DNA from: a virus
IMG/VR virus record: IMGVR_UViG_3300032516_000105
Coordinates: 1-32,361 of that record
Direction: 5' to 3' (one strand)
Length of the DNA: 32,361 nt
Part shown: piece after piece, positions 10,741-17,684 of the stretch
Position numbering within the stretch: position 1 is the stretch's first letter
Layout: every line of letters starts with the position of its first letter
The notes under the pieces: model-generated
What the model saw: the letters and a program-made list of their open reading frames with translations, nothing else
Told to the model about the DNA's origin: nothing
Databases searched by the model: none
Position numbers and translations under genes: made by a program

Positions 10741-12636
10741 CTATCGTGGCTTACTGGTCGATATAAATGATCTTGGATCTTGATTTAACATCTCATGCAT
10801 TGTCATTTTTCTCATGAGATCATCATATACAACATCGCCAGCTTTAATTGTAAGGGTAACATCTTGTTTTATTCTACTTTCAGTGGGCTCTTGTTTTGTT
10901 TTTTCCTCGACTTTATTATTGACATTTGAAACATTGGCAGATCCAGCTTCGGCTAAAATTTCACCTTTTTGGTTTGTTTGTGGTAATATATGAATTTTAC
11001 TAATAAGATCAGGGGCTTTACTAATTATTTTGTCCATATCATCTACTACATTATTGAGATTAACACCAGGAAAAAGCTTCTTATACACTTCTTCACCTTG
11101 TTTTCCCGCTTGAACTCTCATAAGGGCAACAATATAACTAAGATCTCTATTCATATTCTCGACAAGACTAACTTGTTCTCTGGCAATCTCGGGCATTGTT
11201 TTATCTTTAAGTAATTCTTTTTGTTCTATTAATACATCATATTGGTCTTTATTTAAACTTTCTAATGCAACTTCTTTTCCACCTAATACTTTTTGTAAAT
11301 TTTCTGGAACTTCAATAACCATTCTTCCGTCTTTCATTTGTGCTAAGTTGGTTAAGAATTCTCTATCTTCATCTTTCATATTAAATCCTCTTCCCATTAA
11401 ATCTGAAGCTGCCTGTGTTCTTTCCATTCCTGCTACCGCAGTTGTGGTTAATTCTTCCATACTCATACCAAATTCATCAGCCATTGCTTTAGCTCTTCTA
11501 AGATTAATTCCTGTTACTTCAAAACGCCCCTGTTCTTGATTATATGTTGCTAATGATTTAGCGGCTCCAATTATTGCGTCCTGTAATCCACCAACATCAT
11601 TCGTGGCCATATACATCATTTTAATTGGATCGTTTAAAGCCCCAAACGCCCCTCCCATTACCTGTAAGTTTGCCACCATACTCAATGCATTTTCGGGGTC
11701 CCATACTTTGTCGGCTACTTTAGTTACTGCGTCCATATTCATTCTAAATTCTATGGATTTCTGCACCATTCTATTTAATCCCTCCACACCCCCCTTAAAA
11801 CCATATGAGTTTAAATTTTTTAAATTTTCATCAATCAATTTTGTGGTTGATCTAGCATTTAATCCTAATCCCATAGATTTTATACCCATTTTTTCAACAA
11901 CTAACGCCATATCTTTAACACCCATACCCACCTTTTCAAAATTTCCAGCCATTTTAGCCATATCTTTCATCCCATCAGTGAATTTACTAGCTAATGCCAT
12001 TTCATTCATAGTATCACTACTAAGTAACTTAAATTTTCCTGAGTTAGCCACTAATTCAATGACACTATCTGATAATTCCTGAAAACTAATTCCTAATTTT
12101 ATTGCAGGAGGCCCAGATTTGGTTATTTCATCCCTAAATCCTTTTGAAAGACCCTCTAACATGCCTGTTTTAGTGTTAAGATTTGTTAAAAGTTCATTCT
12201 GTTGTGTTAAATGTAAAACTAATTCCATACCCATATCGGACGCAAAATCTTTGGCGATTTGTCCAATACTTTTCATCTTATTTTCCTTGGTTAAAAATAT
12301 GTCCGCAACTGAATCAAGGGTTTTAAATTCTCTTTCTTTAAATTCCCCTTCTCGACCCATTCCATATTGAGTCTGTAATCCTGTTCTTAACCACCCCGCA
12401 ACATTTGTTGGAGCAGTTCCAAGATTTGGCCCCCCACTACCGCCGCCAACAGATCCTCCACCTTTTTTCCCGGTTCTTTTCATTGCGTTTCTTACATCAT
12501 CAACATCAAGACTACGATATGAAAGATATTTCGGGCCTGTAATTGCTCCACTAGTTGGACCGTTTTGTCTCTCCCATTCCTTTTCAAAGGTGTCTATATC
12601 AATTTTAGCGGCTTCTATTAATTTTATATCATCCAT
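10741..12636 (-). CDS. Tail tape-measure protein
   Basis: The 631-residue product has a Gly-rich N-terminal linker (about residues 58-75) followed by long Ala/Met/Lys/Glu-rich helices. Segments such as LVANSGKFKLLSSDTMNEMA, MAGNFEKVGMGVKDMALVVE and INLRRAKAMADEFGMSMEEL are typical of tape-measure proteins, which set tail length and exit with the DNA. Its size is close to T4 gp29 (590 residues). A shift to a Lys/Glu/Thr-rich, probably flexible C-terminus starts near residue 550. The gene sits directly after the gp26-like gene and its overlapping ORF and before the baseplate genes, the usual place for a tape measure. The start ATG has a TATTTAT sequence 5 nt upstream but no Shine-Dalgarno sequence. 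It is rather short for the large sheath; tail length would be modest if T4 scaling holds (inference). Confidence 0.75.
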   Translation of the reverse strand: MDDIKLIEAAKIDIDTFEKEWERQNGPTSGAITGPKYLSYRSLDVDDVRNAMKRTGKKGGGSVGGGSGGPNLGTAPTNVAGWLRTGLQTQYGMGREGEFKEREFKTLDSVADIFLTKENKMKSIGQIAKDFASDMGMELVLHLTQQNELLTNLNTKTGMLEGLSKGFRDEITKSGPPAIKLGISFQELSDSVIELVANSGKFKLLSSDTMNEMALASKFTDGMKDMAKMAGNFEKVGMGVKDMALVVEKMGIKSMGLGLNARSTTKLIDENLKNLNSYGFKGGVEGLNRMVQKSIEFRMNMDAVTKVADKVWDPENALSMVANLQVMGGAFGALNDPIKMMYMATNDVGGLQDAIIGAAKSLATYNQEQGRFEVTGINLRRAKAMADEFGMSMEELTTTAVAGMERTQAASDLMGRGFNMKDEDREFLTNLAQMKDGRMVIEVPENLQKVLGGKEVALESLNKDQYDVLIEQKELLKDKTMPEIAREQVSLVENMNRDLSYIVALMRVQAGKQGEEVYKKLFPGVNLNNVVDDMDKIISKAPDLISKIHILPQTNQKGEILAEAGSANVSNVNNKVEEKTKQEPTESRIKQDVTLTIKAGDVVYDDLMRKMTMHEMLNQDPRSFISTSKPR

Positions 12637-12650
12637 ATAACATAAATAGA

Positions 12651-12824
12651 TTATTTTGAATTTTCTAATTCACTTAAATATTCTATAAAATATCTTCGAA
12701 CAAATATTGGCATAGAGATAACATCGGAATAACTAAATTTTCGATTTACTAAATATAGAATTTCATCTAATTGACCTTTTCTATATTCCGAAGAAAGGGC
12801 GAAAAAATTCCGCCCCGAATCCAA
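12651..12824 (-). CDS. Small overlapping ORF, candidate frameshift product (tail-assembly chaperone-like)
   Basis: This frame lies +1 relative to the end of the gp26-like gene and is open from 12857 down to TAA (12651-12653). Its first possible non-ATG start is TTG at 12822-12824, which would give 57 residues; there is no in-frame ATG that would leave most of the product. The protein sequence is well formed: FFALSSEYRKGQLDEILYLV, then FSYSDVISMPIFVRRYFIEY and a Glu/Lys-rich end. It overlaps the gp26-like gene by 44 bp and stops 14 bp before the tape measure. This position and layout match the G/GT-type tail-assembly chaperones of many long-tailed phages, whose second part is made by ribosomal frameshifting. 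Whether it is reached by a frameshift at TTTTTTC (12801-12807) or by TTG initiation cannot be decided from the sequence. It also fills an otherwise empty gap. Confidence 0.6.
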   Translation of the reverse strand: MDSGRNFFALSSEYRKGQLDEILYLVNRKFSYSDVISMPIFVRRYFIEYLSELENSK

Positions 12825-13536
12825 TTGCGACTTGGATAGTTTCCTTTGAGGGGGTTTCTATTGTTTGGGTTAGGTTTAACCCTGGTTTATTATCATCAAT
12901 AAATTTTCTGAATTCCTGTGAATCGGTGATAGGCATCTTATTATTTATAAAACTATATATTTCCATCGGATTTTTATTACCATTAATGGATTTAATATGC
13001 ATTTCGAGTCTTTTTGTTACGGTTGGAGCAACTCCTTCTCCTTTCCAACTATTTTTCATAGTATCAAGTTCTTCCTCTTGTTTTTGCGTTAAAAACTTAA
13101 AAGTAACATTAATTCCGCTTTTCTTCAAAAAATATTGATATTCCCCATTTGAATCTTCCACCAAATTAAAATCTTTTAATTTTAATATTGATAAATCAAC
13201 GACCGCATCAAATTTTTCATTAGTTTTAGGGTCAGTTAAATTTTTTATGTGATATTCAGTACCAAATGATGTGTTTCTTAAAAATATTAATATCGCCTGT
13301 CGATCCTCTTCAATTATATCTTCAGCCTGTATATCTTTATCCAAAACTTTTCGTCTTAATAATTCCATAATAATTCCACCAGTTGCAATTAAATTTGATG
13401 ATGTTAATATATTTTCATCAGCAGCGGTCAAATAAGCCACTCTAACAGACTTTTTCTTACCTGGGTAATGTATTCCTCTACTTGGTAGTTCAACCACATC
13501 ATAAGCAATGGTTGGGTCAATTCTAAATTCTTCCAT
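12781..13536 (-). CDS. T4 gp26-like baseplate/tail assembly protein
   Basis: The 251-residue product starts with a conserved-looking block, VVELPSRGIHYPGKKKSVRV followed by AYLTAADENILTS, that fits the T4 baseplate protein family around gp26 (LPSKGxxY ... LTxxDExIL). A second block, DIIEEDRQAILIFLRNTSFG with EYHI, follows at about residues 73-97. It ends GAEFFRPFFGI, like the FFxP-type ends of that family. In T4, gp26 helps assemble the baseplate hub; in other long-tailed phages the gene in this position, just before the tape measure, encodes a tail-assembly chaperone. Here the 3' end overlaps another frame, described separately. Upstream, HEG 1 separates it from the tube gene. The weak AAAAAAG before the ATG and a TATTTAT box 23 nt upstream are the only start signals visible. 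Confidence 0.7.
   Translation of the reverse strand: MEEFRIDPTIAYDVVELPSRGIHYPGKKKSVRVAYLTAADENILTSSNLIATGGIIMELLRRKVLDKDIQAEDIIEEDRQAILIFLRNTSFGTEYHIKNLTDPKTNEKFDAVVDLSILKLKDFNLVEDSNGEYQYFLKKSGINVTFKFLTQKQEEELDTMKNSWKGEGVAPTVTKRLEMHIKSINGNKNPMEIYSFINNKMPITDSQEFRKFIDDNKPGLNLTQTIETPSKETIQVAIGFGAEFFRPFFGI
12801..12807 (-). promoter_or_regulatory. Candidate +1 ribosomal slip site TTT TTT C
   Basis: In the gp26-like frame the codons read GAA TTT TTT CGC. A tRNA-Phe on the second TTT could move forward one base onto TTC, since both pair with the same anticodon, and then continue as GCC CTT in the overlapping frame. The result would be a gp26-like protein with the 50-residue alternative C-terminus instead of RPFFGI. 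I see no obvious stimulatory hairpin in the next bases. The site is a prediction; initiation at TTG 12824 is the alternative. Confidence 0.35.
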
Positions 13537-13575
13537 ATCTTTTTTATTATAAGTATAATATAAATAATTTTTTCA

Positions 13576-15159
13576 TTAATGTACATTGTATTCCCATCTT
13601 ATATGTCCACAATCATAAATTCTATATATTTTTCTATCGAACATAATTTCTTTTTCTGTTTTATTCTTATCATATCCCTCTTTAACTAACACTGATTTTC
13701 TGAAATTAAATCTATGATATCTAAGTCCATTAATTACATACCAATAATTTGGAGCAGATTGTGAAATTCTTTTAAATCCCAGTGTTTCATATATATTTCC
13801 ATTAAAAAGTCTTATATCTGAATATGATATTATTTTAACTGGTGAATAGGTTTTTATAAAATAATTAAAAAGTCTGCTCGCTCCGCCAATTACATTTGTA
13901 TTAATTCGGTTACTAAATCGTGTAAGTTCCCATTCATCACTTTTCCCTCCCATTATTATCCTTCCTTTAGAAAATGTCATTACTGATATTAATTCATCAT
14001 TATAATATAATCCAATTCTTACTTTAGAATTAACATTTCCTTGAATATGATTTTCATTAAGAAACAATTTATTTGTTTTTGAATCAATTTCTTTTATAAT
14101 ACATTTTCTTCCAAAAATGGTGTTATCTGTTTTCTTTAACCTATTTTTTAAAATCGATTTAATGATTTCTTTTCTTCTTATCCATTCGTCTTCAAATATG
14201 TGAATTAATTCTATGTTTTTTTCTTGACATCCGATTGTTTTCTTTAAATGATAGTCTGATGGTAAAAATAATTCATTATGCCAATATGTTCCATCAAATT
14301 CAATGGCCAATTTATGTTCGGGTATAAAAACATCTAATTCCCTCTTACCTAGTATCAATTTGTCTGATGTCTTATGTGTAACTAATATGAATTTCAAAAA
14401 ATCACTTAATTCCTTCTCATATCCACTTCTACTTGATTGACCAATTGGATTACATACCGGACATATCTCGTAATTTCTTTTATTTCGCTCATATAATAAT
14501 TGTTTTGTTATTTCACTTTCTTTACCACATTTATCACACTTAATCGTAACCATTAATTTACCAATATGAATAAAATTAATATTTGGGTATAATGATTTAT
14601 AATTTGTGATAATTTTATTATGATAGTTATTTGAATTCGAATAATTATCAACGCCATATTTTCTACTACATGTTATTTTATATTGTTCCCAATTGTTATA
14701 TTTTTCATTATTATATCTCTCCATTCGTGTTTTTTTTGATTTTTCCACATTAACATAGTTTTCATTTCCATATCTAATTAATTTAGTTTCACGTTGTTTT
14801 TTTATAAAATCCTTATGTTGGGGATAAAACTCCACTCCATATTTTTTTTTAAAGGTTTTACTTTGCCGATTACTCATTTCTTCTTTGTTCGAATTTATAC
14901 ATTCCAATGAACAAAACTCACCATATGGTTTATCAAATCTATTTCTAAATTTAATTTCTTTACCACATGTTATACATTTTGGTCTTTCCGTTAAATTATT
15001 GTAATAGAACCATATTTTTTCCATAAAATTCAATTCTATGTTTAATTTCTCTGAATAGTTGAGAATTTCTAAATAAGTTGTGGGTTGATTTTTACTAAAC
15101 CATTTCTCCTTTGTTTTATGCCCTGATTTATTATCTATTGTAAAAAAAGAAAAATCCAT
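13576..15159 (-). CDS. Vsr-like (EDxHD-type) homing endonuclease 1
   Basis: The 527-residue product has two zinc-finger-like parts: CITCGKEIKFRNRF with a later FCSLEC near residues 62-88, and CDKCGKE with ICPVC near residues 208-238. Between them are repeats around 'KYGVE', 'RYGNE' and 'KYGVD'. A nuclease core follows near residues 273-294: RELDVFIPEHKLAIEFDG then TYWH, i.e. ExD ... ExDG-x-YWH, as in Vsr-like homing endonucleases (the I-Bth0305I/EDxHD group). It ends with a conserved domain containing NENHIQG, SYSDIR and FNFRK. Such free-standing enzymes cut alleles lacking them and spread by repair. It lies between the tail tube and the gp26-like gene, where nothing normally intervenes. It has its own promoter-like TTG-N20-TATATTTAT. 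It is a paralogue of the other two in this window; the ends align but the sequences have diverged. Confidence 0.8.
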   Translation of the reverse strand: MDFSFFTIDNKSGHKTKEKWFSKNQPTTYLEILNYSEKLNIELNFMEKIWFYYNNLTERPKCITCGKEIKFRNRFDKPYGEFCSLECINSNKEEMSNRQSKTFKKKYGVEFYPQHKDFIKKQRETKLIRYGNENYVNVEKSKKTRMERYNNEKYNNWEQYKITCSRKYGVDNYSNSNNYHNKIITNYKSLYPNINFIHIGKLMVTIKCDKCGKESEITKQLLYERNKRNYEICPVCNPIGQSSRSGYEKELSDFLKFILVTHKTSDKLILGKRELDVFIPEHKLAIEFDGTYWHNELFLPSDYHLKKTIGCQEKNIELIHIFEDEWIRRKEIIKSILKNRLKKTDNTIFGRKCIIKEIDSKTNKLFLNENHIQGNVNSKVRIGLYYNDELISVMTFSKGRIIMGGKSDEWELTRFSNRINTNVIGGASRLFNYFIKTYSPVKIISYSDIRLFNGNIYETLGFKRISQSAPNYWYVINGLRYHRFNFRKSVLVKEGYDKNKTEKEIMFDRKIYRIYDCGHIRWEYNVH

Positions 15160-15175
15160 ATATTCATATTTTATT

Positions 15176-15207
15176 ATAAATATACGGATTTTATTTTAGG
15201 ATGTCAA
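15176..15207 (-). promoter_or_regulatory. Promoter for homing endonuclease 1 (TTG-N20-TATATTTAT)
   Basis: On the minus strand TTGACA begins at 15207, followed by the box TATATTTAT (15176-15184). Exactly 20 nt separate TTG from the box. The same spacing and box occur at 17444-17475 and 19249-19280. It resembles the Bacteroidota TTTG-N19/20-TAnnTTTG promoter, with A instead of the last G. The box ends 16 nt before the endonuclease start codon. Confidence 0.6.
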
Positions 15208-15214
15208 GGATATG

Positions 15215-15237
15215 TAAAAATATTTAATATTAAATAT
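15215..15237 (-). terminator. AT-only palindrome after tail tube gene, possible terminator
   Basis: A perfect 18-bp palindrome, ATATTTAATATTAAATAT (15220-15237), is followed on the minus strand by a run of T (15216-15220). It lies 24 bp beyond the tail tube stop codon and just before the promoter of homing endonuclease 1. The stem has no G or C, so it would be a weak terminator; an operator is the alternative. Confidence 0.4.
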
Positions 15238-15260
15238 CTAATTATTTGATTGTCAATAAA

Positions 15261-15749
15261 TTAGTATATTTGTATACAACGATCCATACGAAGCGACGCA
15301 CTAATGTCGGCTAGTTTATCATCTGAATAGTCAAGAGAACCAAAGTCCAAATTTGTTAAAAATGTACCTTGAAGAACCCATTTCTCAACTACAACTCCTG
15401 TCGGATCAAGCATTTCCAATTCTACATCTTTCTTATATCCAGCAGCATACCCCATTCTACCTGTAACTGATTCAGCGTGTAGCCTAAACCATTCCATGAG
15501 TGCCTGTGAAGCTGACGGCCCAATCGGATCTCTGAATACTACTTTAAGTTCCTCCCAGTTAAATCTACCAGCAACATAAGTTGATGTGTTTAGAAACTGA
15601 ATTTCAACTGGATTTATTTTAGCTACTGGTCTAGCCGCGGATGTAACATACCATTCATTGATTCCCAAACTTGAAGGAAATCTAAGTATAAATCGGTTTT
15701 TTCTCTTCGGTTCATAAGGAACCGGCATCTTCATTAGTAAATCTGCCAT
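15261..15749 (-). CDS. gp19: Tail tube protein (gp19-like)
   Basis: The 162-residue product matches the T4 gp19 tail tube type in length (T4: 163) and layout. It opens MADLLMKMPVPYEPKRKNRF and continues with an ILRFPSS strand; the middle has FNWEELKVVFRDPIGPSASQ and LMEWFRLH, and the end has ADISASLRMDRC. Tube proteins stack as hexameric rings that enclose the DNA channel inside the sheath. In T4-type phages it directly follows the sheath gene; here two homing endonucleases (plus and minus strand) and a non-coding gap have been inserted between them, and a third follows it. The start ATG has no Shine-Dalgarno sequence. On the minus strand a T4-late-promoter-like TATAAATA lies at 15760-15767, ten nt before the ATG. 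Confidence 0.9.
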   Translation of the reverse strand: MADLLMKMPVPYEPKRKNRFILRFPSSLGINEWYVTSAARPVAKINPVEIQFLNTSTYVAGRFNWEELKVVFRDPIGPSASQALMEWFRLHAESVTGRMGYAAGYKKDVELEMLDPTGVVVEKWVLQGTFLTNLDFGSLDYSDDKLADISASLRMDRCIQIY

Positions 15750-15757
15750 AATTTTCG

Positions 15758-15779
15758 TATATTTATATATTGATAAATA
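15758..15779. promoter_or_regulatory. Back-to-back TATATTTAT / TATTTAT boxes between tube and homing endonuclease 2
   Basis: Only 31 bp separate the two divergent start codons. The plus strand has TATATTTAT at 15758-15766, 14 nt before the endonuclease ATG. The minus strand has TATTTAT at 15773-15779 and TATAAATA at 15760-15767 before the tube ATG. Both genes therefore seem to draw promoters from the same small AT-rich interval. A TTG at the 20-nt spacing is not seen here. Confidence 0.5.
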
Positions 15780-15780
15780 T

Positions 15781-17343
15781 ATGACTATGGAAAAAAGTAA
15801 AAAAGAATTAAAAATTTTTTTATTAGAAAATAATAAAAGTGGATATAAAACAAAAGAAAATTATATTAGTACTAATTTTCCAACATTTTTTTTAAGTTTA
15901 AAATCGTTTGTTAAAAGACATAAATTACAAAATATTCAATTTAAAGAACAATTATTTTTATTTTTGAATGATCTTAATGATATGCCTGTATGTCTAACCT
16001 GCGGTAAGAGATTAAAATTTAAAAGATCAATTAAAGAAGGATATGGTACTTATTGTTCAATTATATGTGCAAATAAATCCGAAAAACATATTAATAATAT
16101 AAAATCAACCAATATTAAAAGATATGGAGGCGTCGCTCCATGTAGTTCTTCCGATGTGATGAAAAAAATGTCGGACACAAATTTTAAAAATTATGGAGTA
16201 TATAATTTTTTTGAGAAAAAAGATATTATTCAAAAAAAAATATTTGAAAAATATGGAAATTCAATTATGACAAAAACCGATTATTATAAAAAAATAATGA
16301 AAGAAAAATATGAGAAAAAATATGAGAATGATAAAATAATAAAAAATGATAAAGAAATTATGTTCCACTGTGATATTTGTGATGAAGATTCAATTCATGA
16401 ATATAATTCATTTAACTATAGACAAAGAAATAATATTTCACTTTGTAAAATATGCGTCCCTCCGTATCAATCTATGATTGAAGAAGAACTTGAAAATTTC
16501 TTGGTTGATAATGGATATGATTTTAAAAAACATGACAGAATTACAATTATGCCCAAGGAAATTGACTTTTTTATAAAAGATAAAAAAATTGGAATAGAGA
16601 TAAATGGACTATATTACCATAGTGAAAAATTTATATTGGATAAAAATTATCATAGAAATAAGTGGATATCTTCAGAAAAAGAAGGAATTCATTTATTTCA
16701 AATATGGGAAGATGAATGGAAATTCAAAAAAGAAATTGTTAAAAATATAATTAAAAACAGAATATCCGGAACTAATGAAAAAATATGGGGAAGAAAATGT
16801 GAAATAAAATTAATTGATAATGACGTTTATAAATCTTTTATTGAAAATCATCACATACAAGGATATGCTCCATCAAAAATTAAGCTTGGATTATTTTTTA
16901 AAAATGAACTGATACAAATAATGTCATTTTCAGGTAATAGAAAATCGATGGGCAGTATAAAAAAAGAAGGAGAATATGAAATGATAAGGTTATGTACAAA
17001 ATCAGGGATAAATGTAGTGGGTGGATCTGAAAAATTACTAACCTGTTTTGAGAAGATATTTAAACCTCTTAAAATCACTAGCTATTGTGATGTTCGATAT
17101 TTTACAGGAAAAACATACCATAAAATGGGATTTGAACTTAAAGAAATAACAAAGCCTAATTATTTTTATCTTAAACCTAATGAAATTAAAAGATATCAAC
17201 GATTTAACTTCAGGAAAGATAAACTTGTTAAAATGGGATTTTCAAAATTAAAAACAGAACATGAAATAACAAAAGAATTAGGATATCTAAGATTATGGGA
17301 TTGTGGAAATAAAAAATTTATTAAAATTTACAAAAAAGTTTGA
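15781..17343 (+). CDS. Vsr-like (EDxHD-type) homing endonuclease 2
   Basis: The 520-residue product shares the plan of its paralogues: CLTCGKRLKFKRS with CSIIC (about residues 71-94), Tyr/Gly-containing repeats ('RYGGV', 'NYGVY', 'KYGNS'), a second CDIC/CKIC pair (about residues 198-231), then a nuclease core. The core reads E260-x-D262 and E273-x-N275-G276 with H280 (EIDFFIKDKKIGIEING, then LYYH), so the Asp seen in HEG 1 is Asn here. The C-terminal domain carries NHHIQG, YCDVRYF and FNFRKDK. It reads on plus against the tail cluster, starting 32 bp from the tube start. It is very A-rich and Lys-rich. Role by family: free-standing homing nuclease. Alternative: a mobile nuclease that no longer homes. 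Confidence 0.8.
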   Translation: MTMEKSKKELKIFLLENNKSGYKTKENYISTNFPTFFLSLKSFVKRHKLQNIQFKEQLFLFLNDLNDMPVCLTCGKRLKFKRSIKEGYGTYCSIICANKSEKHINNIKSTNIKRYGGVAPCSSSDVMKKMSDTNFKNYGVYNFFEKKDIIQKKIFEKYGNSIMTKTDYYKKIMKEKYEKKYENDKIIKNDKEIMFHCDICDEDSIHEYNSFNYRQRNNISLCKICVPPYQSMIEEELENFLVDNGYDFKKHDRITIMPKEIDFFIKDKKIGIEINGLYYHSEKFILDKNYHRNKWISSEKEGIHLFQIWEDEWKFKKEIVKNIIKNRISGTNEKIWGRKCEIKLIDNDVYKSFIENHHIQGYAPSKIKLGLFFKNELIQIMSFSGNRKSMGSIKKEGEYEMIRLCTKSGINVVGGSEKLLTCFEKIFKPLKITSYCDVRYFTGKTYHKMGFELKEITKPNYFYLKPNEIKRYQRFNFRKDKLVKMGFSKLKTEHEITKELGYLRLWDCGNKKFIKIYKKV

Positions 17344-17684
17344 TTTCGTTAATTTTTTTCATAAATTTCACACTGCCCCCAGTATATCTGGATGTTTATT
17401 CTACTAGTGAAAAATAAAGAATTAAAAAATATTTTTAATTTATTTGACTTTTTCAAAAAAATTTCGTATATTTATGGACCCCAGTTCCAGTAAGAGCAGA
17501 TCCAGAAAAAATGGTCCAAACTTCTATACTAAGGTCCAATAATATTAAAAGAATCCAAAATTAAGAAAATTAAAAATTACTAGAATAAATACTAGTATGG
17601 TCCTGGGTGAATTTTTTCAAATAAAAAGGGCAGTGTTCCACCCTCTCTATTTGTTACCTGAAAGTTTATATTTCTACGACGATA
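17344..17684 (+). other. Non-coding gap with inverted repeats between homing endonucleases 2 and 3
   Basis: This 341-bp stretch holds no convincing protein gene. It contains nested inverted repeats: ACACTGCCC (17370-17378) with GGGCAGTGT (17628-17636), and TTTATTCTA (17395-17403) with TAGAATAAA (17581-17589). GGACC (17476-17480) can pair with GGTCC copies at 17513, 17533 and 17599. A local hairpin, TACTAG...CTAGTA, lies at 17578-17597, followed by T6 at 17612-17617. A promoter-like element at 17444-17475 reads into it on plus. The layout suggests a structured RNA of roughly 130-160 nt, or the scar of a deleted element. Short frames (22 codons from 17474; 33 codons from 17392) are not persuasive. 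No known RNA family is recognised. Confidence 0.4.
17444..17475 (+). promoter_or_regulatory. Orphan promoter (TTG-N20-TATATTTAT)
   Basis: TTG at 17444-17446 is followed by 20 nt and TATATTTAT at 17467-17475. Spacing and box equal those of endonucleases 1 and 3, but no long frame follows; downstream lie the GGACC/GGTCC repeats and the 3' end of endonuclease 3 on the other strand. Confidence 0.55.

Noticed and set aside
11603-12082. 159-codon plus-strand frame opposite the tape measure
   Set aside because: It lies wholly antisense to a well-supported gene, is rich in Phe/Ile/Asn/Pro from antisense helices, and has no start signal.
17392-17542. Two short frames (33 codons from 17392, 22 codons from 17474) in the intergenic gap
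   Set aside because: The first runs across the promoter element, and the second (MDPSSSKSRSRKNGPNFYTK...) begins at the box itself and has no family; kept only as an alternative explanation of the gap.
17344-17684. Group I intron
   Set aside because: It does not interrupt a gene, and I could not find convincing P, Q, R, S core elements by eye; the flanking endonucleases are of a type that also occurs free-standing.
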